From: Granulicella sp.
GTDB taxonomy: Bacteria; Acidobacteriota; Terriglobia; Terriglobales; Acidobacteriaceae
Direction: 5' to 3'
Assembly: GCA_027335345.1 (NCBI GenBank)
Contig: DAHWOF010000053.1
Coordinates: 1-35,706, forward strand
DNA length: 35,706 nt
Part shown: in pieces, positions 1 through 8,094 of the stretch
Layout: each line of letters opens with the position of its first letter
Position numbering within the stretch: the stretch's first letter is position 1
The notes under the pieces: model-generated
Database searches by the model: none
What the model saw: only the letters and a program-made list of their open reading frames with translations
Told to the model about the DNA's origin: nothing
Translations under genes and position numbers: made by a program

Positions 1-300
1 GCTGCAACAGGCCGGAAACGCTAAACTGCATAAGGCGGGATCGCTCCGCAAAAGAATGAGTGACGCAACCCGATTCTAATGCCGGCGATCCACGCCCCTA
101 TCCGCAAAATCCGGCGAGATACGGAATTTTGCAAGAGGCTCGACTGAAACTTAATTACTCATTCACGAGGTCGTGATACTAGGCCTTGACAGGACGGTCA
201 CGCACTGCGGGGCGGGCGGGGATTGCTGCGAAGCAGAGCGTCGAAAAGGACGCATCAGCAACAGGGAGTTCAGCGATTTTGTGAAGGCTGAGCGGTCATC
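1..300. other. Upstream non-coding stretch with possible gene tail
   Basis: No convincing complete gene lies here. One plus-strand frame is open from base 2 to a TAA at 86-88 and could be the last 28 codons of a gene entering from the left, but it shows no recognisable motif. The rest, up to the promoter at 301, shows no gene-like frame. It probably separates the sulfosugar operon from the preceding gene. Confidence 0.4.
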
Positions 301-330
301 TTGACAATCGATAGTAATCGATCATAGCAT
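301..330 (+). promoter_or_regulatory. Putative sigma-70 promoter of the sulfosugar operon
   Basis: A perfect -35 hexamer TTGACA at 301-306 is followed after 18 bases by TAGCAT at 325-330 (4 of 6 matches to TATAAT). The spacer is almost filled by the palindrome at 307-322. A repressor bound there would occlude RNA polymerase, the classic geometry for repression. The kinase gene starts 80 bases downstream. This is a sequence prediction only. Confidence 0.5.
307..322. promoter_or_regulatory. Putative GntR operator, site 1
   Basis: Perfect inverted repeat ATCGAT-AGTA-ATCGAT placed exactly between the -35 and -10 boxes. Related sites occur at about 3034-3055 and 11648-11669, upstream of the gntR gene and the MFS gene. 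FCD-type GntR proteins usually bind short palindromes of this kind. That the GntR protein at 3366 binds it is inferred from co-occurrence. Confidence 0.5.
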
Positions 331-410
331 GACGGGGATATCTCAGCTCATCTTTAGCTGATTCTCAATATAGCATAAACGGTCGGTGGCGCAGCGGAGG
401 CAAGCCTCAG

Positions 411-1649
411 ATGACGGAGCGCAACATCTTGGTGGTGCAGGCGGGCGGTCCGACTCAGGTGCTGAACACCTCGCTGGCAGCCATTGTGGAAGAAGCTCGT
501 GGATCGGGGGCCTTTCAGCAAATCCTGGGCGCTCGCTCTGCCATGAGGGGGCTTGCCAAGGGACAAGTGGCGGACCTGACCGGTCTCTCCGCGCAGGATC
601 TTCGCGTCCTGCGAAGCACGCCTGGAGCAGCGCTGGGTGCGTCTCGCTATCAGTTGACGGTAGAGGACCTTACAGCGATACTGCAGCACCTGGAACGCCT
701 GCGGGTGACCGATCTGCTGCTGATTGGCGGAAATGGAACCATGCATGCCGCGAATCAACTCGCCAATCGGGTTCAGCAGGAGGGACGATTGATCCGGATC
801 GTCGGCGTGCCGAAGACGGTTGACAATGATCTGGAGAGGACGGACCGCTCCCCGGGCTATGCAAGCGCGGCCCGCTATATTGCTCAGGTAACGTGCGACC
901 TTGCTGCGGACGTGCGCTCCATGCCGCAGCCGGTCTCTATCCTTGAGACGATGGGGCGTAGCGTAGGATGGTTGGCGGCTGCGGCTTCAGCAACAAAAGG
1001 AGATGAGGCGGAAGCTCCTCATATCGTTCTTCTGCCGGAAAGACCCTTCGTGTTGGATCGTTTTTTGGGCCAGGTAGACGAGTGCGTTATGCGGCGCGGG
1101 TGGTGTGTGGTTGTAGTGGCGGAAGGTCTTCGGGATCCACAGGGGCGCATGGTCTATGAGGTAGAGGATCCGGCTCAGGCTGATGCGCTGAAACGATCCA
1201 TCACAGGCGGAGTCGCGCAGTACCTGGCCGACAGGGTGGCCCAGCATCTCCAGTTGCGCTGCCGAAGTGAGAAGCCCGGCCTGTTGGGGAGATCGTCGAT
1301 GCAGCATGTGGCTCGCCAGGATCGTGAGGACGCGGAGTTGGTAGGGCAAGCCGGGGTGCGAGCTCTCCTGGAGGGTGGCGCCGCGCGGATGGTATCGCTG
1401 CGACCACTGCAGAGCACGCAGTCAGGAGAATATGATCTTGTGCCGCTGATTGAGGTTGCGGGCAGGGAGCGTCCAATTCCTGGCGAGTGGATTCAAGATG
1501 GCGATGTTCCGCTTGCCGCGCCATTTTTCGAGTACATCCGACCGCTGATCGGCCAGTTGGGCTCACACCCTCAGATCACATTGCCGGATTATCCGCCAAG
1601 CTTTCGGGAGACCGCTTCCGAAGAAGAGAGGAAACATGTCATCCAATAG
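411..1649 (+). CDS. PFK-A family sugar kinase, candidate sulfofructose kinase
   Basis: A 412-residue phosphofructokinase-family protein. Visible motifs are GGPTQVLN (12-19), GGNGT (106-110), PKTVDND (134-140, carrying the catalytic Asp of the TVDND loop) and MGR (181-183), followed by GWLAAA. The overall pattern resembles the PPi-PFK-like branch (GGPT, PKT-DND). However, Gly sits where PPi enzymes normally have a second Asp (GGDD or GGND), so phosphoryl donor preference cannot be read off. In this operon the likely reaction is phosphorylation of 6-deoxy-6-sulfofructose at C1, supplying the LacD-like aldolase. Ordinary fructose-6-phosphate or tagatose-6-phosphate kinase activity is the alternative. 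A GGAGG sequence lies 11 bases before the ATG. The 3' end overlaps the next gene by 14 bases, suggesting coupled translation. Family is secure; substrate is inferred. Confidence 0.85.
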   Translation: MTERNILVVQAGGPTQVLNTSLAAIVEEARGSGAFQQILGARSAMRGLAKGQVADLTGLSAQDLRVLRSTPGAALGASRYQLTVEDLTAILQHLERLRVTDLLLIGGNGTMHAANQLANRVQQEGRLIRIVGVPKTVDNDLERTDRSPGYASAARYIAQVTCDLAADVRSMPQPVSILETMGRSVGWLAAAASATKGDEAEAPHIVLLPERPFVLDRFLGQVDECVMRRGWCVVVVAEGLRDPQGRMVYEVEDPAQADALKRSITGGVAQYLADRVAQHLQLRCRSEKPGLLGRSSMQHVARQDREDAELVGQAGVRALLEGGAARMVSLRPLQSTQSGEYDLVPLIEVAGRERPIPGEWIQDGDVPLAAPFFEYIRPLIGQLGSHPQITLPDYPPSFRETASEEERKHVIQ

Positions 1650-3006
1650 CGAAGCTCGGAAGGGCGTTCGTCTAGGCGTTATTTCTGTGGGCCGCAAGCG
1701 CCCGGGATTTGACCAGGAGTGGAATCAGATAATGACGGCCCGCTGCCTGGAGAGGTTGGAGAAGTTTGGCTACTCCGCGATGCGAATCGAAGAGCCAGTG
1801 GTCGACGAGATGACGACCGTAGCAGCTCTGGAGGAGGTTCAGCGGGCAGGGTGCGAGGCGCTTCTGCTGCTGCAGCCCTCGATTGCCCATGGACAACTGG
1901 CCCTTACAGTGGCCCAGCGATGGTCTGATCCGGTGATTCTCTGGGCGACTCCGGAACGGCCTGGCGATGGGAAGGTGAGCTCCTGTTCGCTGGTGGGGCA
2001 GCATCTCTGGGCCTCGTCTCTGCGGCAGGCAGGACATCCCTTTGAATTTGTCTATGGCGATCCCGATGACAGCGCTGCGCGTGAGGAGTTGGCGAGGGCG
2101 GTCACGCTGGCGCGCGCGGCCTTTCGCCTTCGCCGTAGCCGTGTCGGTCTGGTGGGGACGCACGTTCCGGGTTTCATTGATCTGGCGGTAGAGCCGTTTC
2201 TGCTGCGTCAAACGGTCGGCGCCCAGCTTTGTCCGCTCAGCCTGCCGCAGTTTATTGAGCGCGTCCGAGAGCTACCTGAGCAAGCTGTTCTCCGCGATGT
2301 CCAGAAGGTGCAGGAGATAAAGTTGCCTCTGCGCGGCGTGGTGGCCGAGGATCTGACGATCAACTCGCGCTACTACCTGGCGATGCGAGAGCTGATGGAA
2401 GAGGAGAGGCTGGATGCTCTGGCCATCCAATGCTGGCCTGAACTGCCGAACCTGCTTGGGCAGTGGCCGTATCTCGCTGTTTCGCGGCTAAGCACTGAGG
2501 GACGCGCCGTCGCCATCGAAGGCGATGTGGATGGGGCCCTGAGCAGTCTGATCAGTCTTCTGATTGGGGCTGGGCCTGGATTTCTGACCGACTGGCTGGA
2601 ACACGACCAGAACTCGATCTTCTTCTGGCACCCCGGTATGGCTCCCATGGATATGTGCGACGGCCCTGGGTGCGATGGGGCTCCCGCGCTGGCGCCCCAC
2701 TTCAATATCGCCAAGCCGCTGGTGGTAGATGGCCGTATCCGAACGAACGAGCCTGTGACGGTTCTGCGTCTGTGGCGCTGCGATAATCGCTACCATCTTA
2801 CGGCGCTGGAAGGCCATACCATCGAGCCACGCCGCAAGCTTACGGGTAATACCGCTCTGGTCCAGATCCCGGACGTCGCCGTTCCTCCCTGGTTTGATCG
2901 TTTGCTGCATGCAGGGTTGCCGCACCACGTGCTGGTCTCCTTTGGAACCCATGGCGAAACTTTGCGCCGGCTAGCCAGATTGCTGGGAATTTCATGGTGG
3001 CAGTGA
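1636..3006 (+). CDS. FucI-like sugar isomerase, candidate sulfoquinovose isomerase
   Basis: A 456-residue member of the L-fucose/L-arabinose isomerase-like family, a cytoplasmic metal-dependent aldose-ketose isomerase. The N-terminal Rossmann-like half (about 10-180) is followed by a central half with CWPEL (266-270), EGDVDGALS (295-303) and FFWHPG (329-334). These are the places where FucI-type enzymes carry their metal-binding Glu, Asp and His, and acidic residues and His332 are present. It overlaps the kinase gene by 14 bases and has an AGAGGA ribosome-binding site. FucI-like sulfoquinovose isomerases are known from sulfoglycolysis variants, so interconversion of sulfoquinovose and sulfofructose is the expected role here. 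It could instead act on a non-sulfonated hexose. Substrate assignment rests on context. Confidence 0.8.
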   Translation: MSSNSEARKGVRLGVISVGRKRPGFDQEWNQIMTARCLERLEKFGYSAMRIEEPVVDEMTTVAALEEVQRAGCEALLLLQPSIAHGQLALTVAQRWSDPVILWATPERPGDGKVSSCSLVGQHLWASSLRQAGHPFEFVYGDPDDSAAREELARAVTLARAAFRLRRSRVGLVGTHVPGFIDLAVEPFLLRQTVGAQLCPLSLPQFIERVRELPEQAVLRDVQKVQEIKLPLRGVVAEDLTINSRYYLAMRELMEEERLDALAIQCWPELPNLLGQWPYLAVSRLSTEGRAVAIEGDVDGALSSLISLLIGAGPGFLTDWLEHDQNSIFFWHPGMAPMDMCDGPGCDGAPALAPHFNIAKPLVVDGRIRTNEPVTVLRLWRCDNRYHLTALEGHTIEPRRKLTGNTALVQIPDVAVPPWFDRLLHAGLPHHVLVSFGTHGETLRRLARLLGISWWQ

Positions 3007-3033
3007 TTTGGTAACAGCGGATTTATCAAGATG

Positions 3034-3055
3034 ATAGCGATTATCGATTGTGATA
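3034..3055. promoter_or_regulatory. Putative GntR operator, site 2 (degenerate)
   Basis: The segment holds GCGATTATCGATTGTGATAG and shares TATCGATTGT with the reverse complement of site 1. The palindrome is imperfect (CGAT-TAT-CGAT core). It lies just after the isomerase stop codon and about 310 bases before gntR, so it may serve autoregulation of gntR and the downstream genes. No clear -35/-10 pair was found around it. Confidence 0.3.
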
Positions 3056-3150
3056 GTTTATGACCAGTAGCTGATTGAAAAACGTGCCGAAGCAACAAGC
3101 GAGGCGTAGCGAAAAGATGAAGTGGCAAACAGAGCAACGCAATGGATCGG

Positions 3151-3268
3151 CTATTGCATTTTCAGTGTTGGCGGGCGCCCCGAAGAGGGCTTTCAGTGGC
3201 GTTTTCCTTGGGGAAAGCGCCCATCGAGGTCGAGGAGTCTGTCTACACTTACACTGAAAATGCTGTAG
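3151..3268 (+). repeat. Structured 118-bp repeat, copy A
   Basis: A perfect 13-bp inverted repeat (GCATTTTCAGTGT at 3156-3168, ACACTGAAAATGC at 3251-3263) bounds the element, and CTA/TAG can pair just outside. Inside is a second hairpin, GGCGTTTTCC (3198-3207), loop TTGG, GGAAAGCGCC (3212-3221), with one G-U pair. Copy B at 24047 has the same length and layout, with compensatory changes in the outer stem. It could be a mobile miniature element, a REP-like repeat or a structured RNA. It has no T-run typical of a terminator. Confidence 0.7.
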
Positions 3269-3365
3269 CGTCTTGGACTCCGCTTCTTGATCAGCTTCCA
3301 AGACCAGAGCCTGACTGCTCTTCATTGCGCAAGTCCGCAATCAGCCGAAAGGAAAGGGAGGCCCA

Positions 3366-4019
3366 ATGCCTGCACGTGTAGCGCGCCATCATGTTCGTCA
3401 AGAGATCCAGCGCCGAATTCTGTCTGGGGAATCGAAGCCCGGGGAGCGTCTCAGCCAGCAGAGCCTGGCTCGGGAACTGGGAGTAGCGCAGGGTACGGTT
3501 CGCGAATCTCTGTTTGAACTACAGAGGCTTGGTCTGGTCGAATCGGTGGATCAGTTGGGAGTGTTTGTCGGGAGCCTGGATGCCAATCGCATCTGCCAAG
3601 CCTATCAGGTTCGCGAAGCGCTGGAGGGATTGGCTGCCCGTCTGGGTTGTGGCAATGTGGCTCCTGCCGACATCGTCACCTTGCGAGAGATGGCCGATGA
3701 GATCTATCAACTGGCCAGGAAGGGCAAGGAAGAGGCGATGGGCCGGCTGGATCGCGATTTCCATTTGCATATCACGGAGTTATCGCGAAACAAGATTCTG
3801 ACGCGCCTGGCGGAGACGTATCGCGTCTTGGGCATGATGGTGCGCGCTTCGCGCGAGCCACGAACGATCCACGATGAACACCTGGCGATCATCACCGCAA
3901 TTGAGAAGAACCAACCGGATAACGCGGAGCGATTGGCCCGGCATCACGTGGCGGAGGCGGCCAAGATGATCGATTCGCAGGCGCGTCAAGGAAAGTTTGT
4001 TCCTAAATGGGTGGACTGA
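3366..4019 (+). CDS. GntR family (FadR/FCD) transcriptional regulator
   Basis: A 217-residue regulator with an N-terminal winged helix-turn-helix (about 10-70, including the LSQQSLARELGVAQGTVRES stretch) and a C-terminal all-helical FCD ligand domain (about 80-205). The FCD domain keeps the metal/ligand-binding pattern of acidic residue plus His: DRDFHLHI, DEHLAII and ARHHV. FCD regulators of this type typically sense small carboxylic or sugar acids and derepress catabolic operons. Its place inside the sulfosugar cluster makes it the likely local repressor, with sulfolactate, sulfolactaldehyde or a sugar phosphate as plausible inducers. The start has a good ribosome-binding site (GGGAGG). The next gene begins 16 bases after its stop. 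Confidence 0.88.
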   Translation: MPARVARHHVRQEIQRRILSGESKPGERLSQQSLARELGVAQGTVRESLFELQRLGLVESVDQLGVFVGSLDANRICQAYQVREALEGLAARLGCGNVAPADIVTLREMADEIYQLARKGKEEAMGRLDRDFHLHITELSRNKILTRLAETYRVLGMMVRASREPRTIHDEHLAIITAIEKNQPDNAERLARHHVAEAAKMIDSQARQGKFVPKWVD

Positions 4020-4035
4020 AGGAGAGAGGGCCGAG

Positions 4036-5478
4036 ATGGAGCAGAAACCGGACGAGGTGCGCGGGTCTTATGTGAACGGGCATTGGATCGTCACCGCGGA
4101 TGTCGCCGACGTGATCAATCCTGCCACAGGCGAGGCGTTTGCGCGGGTCTCGCGGATCACGCGGGATCAGGTGGCTATGGCCCTTGAGGATGCGGATCGG
4201 GCCCTCCCCTCATGGCGAGCGCTGAATGCGAAGGTGAGAGGAGCTTATCTTCACCGAATTGCGGACGAGCTGGCTCGCCGGCGGGACGAGATTGCCCGCA
4301 CAATTACGCTGGAGAATGGCAAGCCGCTCGCGCAAAGCCGCGGAGAGGTGGCCATGGCGGAAGAGCACCTGCGCTGGTTTGCTGAAGAGGGAAAGCGGGT
4401 CTATGGGCGCATCATTCCGCATCAGACCGACGGCCGCCGCAACCTGGTCGTTCGGACTCCCATTGGCGTCGTTGGCGCCATCTCTCCGTGGAACTTTCCG
4501 TTGGTGCTGGCCGTGCGCAAGGTGGCGCCAGCGCTGGCGGCGGGCTGCCCTGTGGTGTTGAAGCCCTCGATGCAGACCCCACTTTGCGCCATCGCCTTTG
4601 CGGAGTGCGTGGAGAGCGCCGGCGTTCCCCCTGGCGCCTTTCAGTTAGTGCTGGGCAATGCAAGGGCGATCTCCGAAGAATTTCTCGCCAATTCCATCTG
4701 CCGCAAGATCACCTTCACCGGTTCCACCGAGGTGGGAAGGGAACTGATTGCTGGCGCGGCGCAAACAATCAAACCGCTCTCCCTGGAGCTGGGCGGACTG
4801 GCGCCCGTTCTGGTCTTTGAAGACTGCGATTTGGACGTGGCGGTTCGCGAGACGCTCATCGCCAAGTTCCGGAATACTGGTCAATCCTGCATTGCCGCCA
4901 ACCGCATTTACGTCCAACGTTCCATCCACGACAAGTTCGTCCAGCGTTTTGTGGATGGAGTAAAGAAGCTGAAGGCCTGCTCAGGGCTGGAGCCCGGTGC
5001 TGACATCGGTCCGTTGATCAACAAGCAGGCACTTGACGGGGCTCTGAACCAGATCGAGAACGCCGTCAGCCTGGGCGGGGAGCTGCTCTGCGGCGGGAAG
5101 CGCGCAGCCGGCGCCGGCGGCTTCTTTTTGGAGCCAACGGTTATCGATAACGCTCCCCAGGGCGCGATGTGCATGCGCGAGGAGACCTTTGCCCCGGTCG
5201 CACCGATTGCCGGTTTTGATACCGAAGAAGAGGCTATCGAGATGGCCAACCACTCGGAGTATGGCTTGAGCGCCTATGCCATGACGCGAGATGCGGCGCG
5301 GATCTTCCGGCTCGCCGAAAAAATTGAAGCCGGCACGCTGGGCATTAACGACGGCGCTCCCACCACCAGCCAGAGTCCCTTTGGCGGTGTGAAGCAGAGC
5401 GGATGGGGCCGCGAGCTGGGCAGCGAGGGTTTGGACGCGTTTCTCGAAACGAAGCACGTTTCCATCGGCGTCCTTTAA
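4036..5478 (+). CDS. Aldehyde dehydrogenase, candidate sulfolactaldehyde dehydrogenase
   Basis: A 480-residue NAD(P)-dependent aldehyde dehydrogenase of the succinate-semialdehyde dehydrogenase-like branch. Residues in the expected order are Asn in SPWNFP (about 153), the FTGSTEVG nucleotide loop (227-234), general base Glu in LELGG (about 251) and nucleophile Cys in NTGQSC (285). The residue after ELGG is Leu, where many SSADHs have Asn. In this operon the fitting reaction is sulfolactaldehyde to (S)-sulfolactate. GabD-like enzymes are known to do this in sulfoglycolysis. I chose the ATG at 4036 over an upstream TTG at 3997 because a GGAGAGAGGG ribosome-binding site precedes it and it does not overlap gntR. 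Substrate is inferred. Confidence 0.87.
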   Translation: MEQKPDEVRGSYVNGHWIVTADVADVINPATGEAFARVSRITRDQVAMALEDADRALPSWRALNAKVRGAYLHRIADELARRRDEIARTITLENGKPLAQSRGEVAMAEEHLRWFAEEGKRVYGRIIPHQTDGRRNLVVRTPIGVVGAISPWNFPLVLAVRKVAPALAAGCPVVLKPSMQTPLCAIAFAECVESAGVPPGAFQLVLGNARAISEEFLANSICRKITFTGSTEVGRELIAGAAQTIKPLSLELGGLAPVLVFEDCDLDVAVRETLIAKFRNTGQSCIAANRIYVQRSIHDKFVQRFVDGVKKLKACSGLEPGADIGPLINKQALDGALNQIENAVSLGGELLCGGKRAAGAGGFFLEPTVIDNAPQGAMCMREETFAPVAPIAGFDTEEEAIEMANHSEYGLSAYAMTRDAARIFRLAEKIEAGTLGINDGAPTTSQSPFGGVKQSGWGRELGSEGLDAFLETKHVSIGVL

Positions 5479-5505
5479 AGCTCTTGAAAGGAGAAATCGA
5501 ACGCT

Positions 5506-5784
5506 ATGATTCATTTTCTTATTCACGATTCGGCGGATACGGTCGCAGTGGCCGTAACCGACCTTGCAGCCGGCGCCGAGTGCACTGGTCGGGATCTTTC
5601 GACCAACAAGACGCTCACCGCGAAGACGGCCGAGGCTATTCCGCTTGGGCATAAATTTGCGCTACGGGATTTTGCCGTCGGCGATACAGCAATTAAGTAT
5701 GGCTGCGAGATTGGCAAAGTCGTGCAGCCCATCCGCGCGGGACAGCACGTTCACGTGCATAACCTGAAGACGAAAAGGTGGTAG
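5506..5784 (+). CDS. suyA: Sulfolactate sulfo-lyase small subunit (SuyA-like, UxaA SAF domain)
   Basis: A 92-residue protein that is essentially one SAF domain, as found at the N-terminus of altronate dehydratase UxaA and as the separate small subunit SuyA of (2R)-sulfolactate sulfo-lyase. The pattern is IPLGHKFAL, then a central GDTAIKYG, then a conserved HVHVHN segment near the end. The split small/large arrangement with a large subunit three bases later is typical of SuyAB. The complex removes sulfite from (R)-sulfolactate, giving pyruvate. A strong AAAGGAGA ribosome-binding site precedes the ATG. A split altronate or galactarate dehydratase is the alternative, less likely given the neighbouring dehydrogenases. 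Confidence 0.82.
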   Translation: MIHFLIHDSADTVAVAVTDLAAGAECTGRDLSTNKTLTAKTAEAIPLGHKFALRDFAVGDTAIKYGCEIGKVVQPIRAGQHVHVHNLKTKRW

Positions 5785-5787
5785 ATC

Positions 5788-6951
5788 ATGACAGACCGGA
5801 AGATTCACGCATTTCGACGCGAAAACGGGCGGGTGGGTGTCCGCAACCATGTCGTCATCCTGCCGGTGGACGATATCTCGAACGCCGCCTGCGAAGCAGT
5901 CGCCAATAATATCAAGGGGACGCTCGCTCTGCCGCACGCTTACGGCCGCCTGCAGTTTGGCGAAGATTTTGAGCTGTTCTTCCGCACGATGATTGGTATC
6001 GGCAGCAATCCGAACGTTGCGGCCGTGGTGGTGATCGGCATTGAGGCGGGTTGGACCAAGCGCATCGTGGATGGCATTGCGAAGACCGGCAAACCGGTGG
6101 AGGGCTTCTCGATCGAGGGCCATGGCGATATACGCACCATCGCCGATGCTTCCTACAAGGCGAAGGAGTTCGTGCAGTGGGCTTCGGAGCTGCAGCGCAC
6201 GGAGTGCAAGCTGAGTGAGCTTTATATCAGCGTAAAGTGCGGAGAGTCCGATACTACCACCGGCCTCGCCAGTTGCCCCACCGTCGGCAACGTTCTGGAC
6301 AAGCACTGCGCGCTGGGCGGGACAGCCTCCTTCGGTGAGACGACCGAGTTGACCGGAGCGGAGCATATCGTCGCCGCCAAAGCGGCCAATGAAGAGGTGC
6401 GCAAGCAGTTCATGGCGGCTTTCGAGGACTACACACGTCTGGTCTTCAGAGAAAAGACCAACGACTTGTCCGAGTCGCAGCCGACCAAAGGGAATATTGC
6501 CGGCGGCCTCTCAACCATTGAAGAGAAGGCGCTAGGCAACGTGGAAAAGCTAGGCAAGAAGACCAAGTTCATTGGGTGTCTCAAGCCCGCGGAAGCCCCG
6601 ACAAAATCCGGCATGTGGTTCATGGACACCTCCAGCGCCGCGGCGGAGGCAGTGACGCTGTGGGCTGCTTCGGGCGCGGTCGTGCATCTGTTTCCCACCG
6701 GTCAGGGCAACGTCATCGGCAACCCCATTGAGCCGGTTATCAAGCTATCGGGAAATCCCAAAACCGTCGCCACGATGAAGGAGCATATCGACCTGGATGT
6801 TGCGCCAATTTTGCAGGGCGAGATGACGCTCGACCAGGCCGGCGACGCTCTCATCGAGATGGTTGTTCGTACGGCAAACGGCAGGCTCACGGCGGCGGAG
6901 GCGCTCGGCCATCGCGAGTTTGTGATGACCAAACTCTATCGCAGCGCCTGA
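5788..6951 (+). CDS. suyB: Sulfolactate sulfo-lyase large subunit (SuyB-like, UxaA family)
   Basis: A 387-residue UxaA-family C-terminal domain. It begins with the family hallmark [12 protein letters not shown] and contains [10 protein letters not shown] (150-159) where altronate dehydratases have KCGGSD..SG, then [12 protein letters not shown] (182-193). These are the iron- and substrate-binding regions of the family. Length and N-terminal layout agree with SuyB as I remember it. With SuyA it would cleave (R)-sulfolactate to pyruvate and sulfite in the cytoplasm. The two genes are separated by three bases, so equimolar translation is likely. No sulfite oxidase or exporter is visible in the window, so sulfite disposal must be encoded elsewhere. 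Confidence 0.82.
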   Translation: MTDRKIHAFRRENGRVGVRNHVVILPVDDISNAACEAVANNIKGTLALPHAYGRLQFGEDFELFFRTMIGIGSNPNVAAVVVIGIEAGWTKRIVDGIAKTGKPVEGFSIEGHGDIRTIADASYKAKEFVQWASELQRTECKLSELYISVKCGESDTTTGLASCPTVGNVLDKHCALGGTASFGETTELTGAEHIVAAKAANEEVRKQFMAAFEDYTRLVFREKTNDLSESQPTKGNIAGGLSTIEEKALGNVEKLGKKTKFIGCLKPAEAPTKSGMWFMDTSSAAAEAVTLWAASGAVVHLFPTGQGNVIGNPIEPVIKLSGNPKTVATMKEHIDLDVAPILQGEMTLDQAGDALIEMVVRTANGRLTAAEALGHREFVMTKLYRSA

Positions 6952-7023
6952 TCTGTCTCTCTCAACGCGCAGAGGCGCAGTTCCGTGGGCTGTGCCTCTG
7001 CCAAGGATCTCGGGCAGGAATGT

Positions 7024-8094
7024 ATGGTTCGTTATCGAAAAGAAACGCTGGAGCGCCTTGTCGCGCGGCTTGCCGTTGGCGTTGGGGTTCCTGAGCAGGA
7101 TGCGGCTCTGTTTGCGCGTGCGCTGGTTGATGCCGATCTGCATGGCGTCTCTACGCACGGAGTCTCGCGCCTCAGTATCTATTTGCGCCGCATAAAGGAG
7201 GGGTTGATAGATCCCGCAGCGCGGCTCACCGCGGATCGAGGAGCCGGCAGCGTGTTGGCGCTGGATGCAGGCAATGGACTGGGGCAGGTACAGGCGCGGA
7301 AGGCGCTCGATCGTCTGATCCCTCTAGCGCGACAGAACGGGGTAGCCGCGGCCACCATCCGCAACTCGCAGCACTTTGGCGCGCTGTCCTGGTACTGCAA
7401 CGCCGCGGCGGAGCAGGGCATGGTGCTGCTGGCGATGACCAACTGTGAACCGGCCATGTCGCCTGCGGGCGGCTACGAGCCTTTCTTCGGCACCAATCCC
7501 ATTGCCGCATCTTTCCCCACTCGCCGGGGTTTTCCGGTGAAGATCGATCTAGCTACCTCGATCGTGGCCCGTGGCAACATCATTGCCGCGCAAAGGCGCA
7601 ATCAGCCTATTCCAGAGGGCTGGGCGCTTGATCCAGAAGGAAAACCCACCACGGATGCCCAGGCAGCCTTGTTGGGCACGGTTCTCACCATGGCTGGCCA
7701 CAAGGGTTATGCTCTGGCCCTGATGGTGGAGTTATTCAGCGGAGTTCTCTCCGGAGCGGCTATTGGCTCGCAGGTAGGCTCGATGTATAAGAACCTGGAT
7801 CGCCCACAGAATGTGGGCCATTTCTTCTGCCTGTTCGACATCGCCGCCTTCCTGGATTACGAAGCGTATCTGCAGCGCATGGACGAGACGATCGACCAGA
7901 TCAAGTCCTCGCAGAGACGCAGTGGAGTGGACGAGATTCTGATTCCCGGAGAGCGCTCCGCACGCATCGCTGAGCAAAACCAGGCGCGGGGTATTCCCCT
8001 TGCACCGGAGACCCTCGCCGAGATTGAACAGTGGTGCCGGCGATTGAAGATTGCATTTGACTGTCCCGAGGTGACCGCATGCCCGACATCCTGA
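7024..8094 (+). CDS. comC: LDH2/MDH2-family dehydrogenase, candidate (R)-sulfolactate dehydrogenase ComC
   Basis: A 356-residue malate/L-lactate dehydrogenase of the type-2 (non-Rossmann) family, which includes archaeal and bacterial sulfolactate dehydrogenase ComC. The characteristic DLHGVSTHGVSRL near residue 38 carries the conserved catalytic His. The central GGYEPFFGTNPIAA and C-terminal GHKGYALAL are family hallmarks. Beside SuyAB and the SlcC-like gene, it should reduce sulfopyruvate to (R)-sulfolactate with NAD(P)H. I chose ATG 7024 over GTG 6985 because family members start near this point and an AGGA lies five bases upstream. The 3' end overlaps the next gene by 16 bases. A ureidoglycolate, malate or other lactate dehydrogenase is the alternative. 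Confidence 0.75.
   Translation: MVRYRKETLERLVARLAVGVGVPEQDAALFARALVDADLHGVSTHGVSRLSIYLRRIKEGLIDPAARLTADRGAGSVLALDAGNGLGQVQARKALDRLIPLARQNGVAAATIRNSQHFGALSWYCNAAAEQGMVLLAMTNCEPAMSPAGGYEPFFGTNPIAASFPTRRGFPVKIDLATSIVARGNIIAAQRRNQPIPEGWALDPEGKPTTDAQAALLGTVLTMAGHKGYALALMVELFSGVLSGAAIGSQVGSMYKNLDRPQNVGHFFCLFDIAAFLDYEAYLQRMDETIDQIKSSQRRSGVDEILIPGERSARIAEQNQARGIPLAPETLAEIEQWCRRLKIAFDCPEVTACPTS

Larger units (their letters stand above)
3007..3365. other. Intergenic region with operator-like site and structured repeat
   Basis: This 359-base gap splits the operon between the isomerase and gntR. It contains the operator-like site near 3040 and structured repeat copy A at 3151-3268. The short frames crossing it are low-quality and are explained by the repeat. 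gntR has its own strong ribosome-binding site (GGGAGG) at the right edge, so a second promoter is plausible but I cannot place it. Confidence 0.6.

Noticed and set aside
5506-6951. Split altronate or galactarate dehydratase (UxaA)
   Set aside because: The family fits, but no uronate genes (uxaC, uxaB, kdgK) are nearby, and the adjacent SlcC-like and ComC-like dehydrogenases and ALDH fit sulfolactate metabolism better. Kept as the main alternative.
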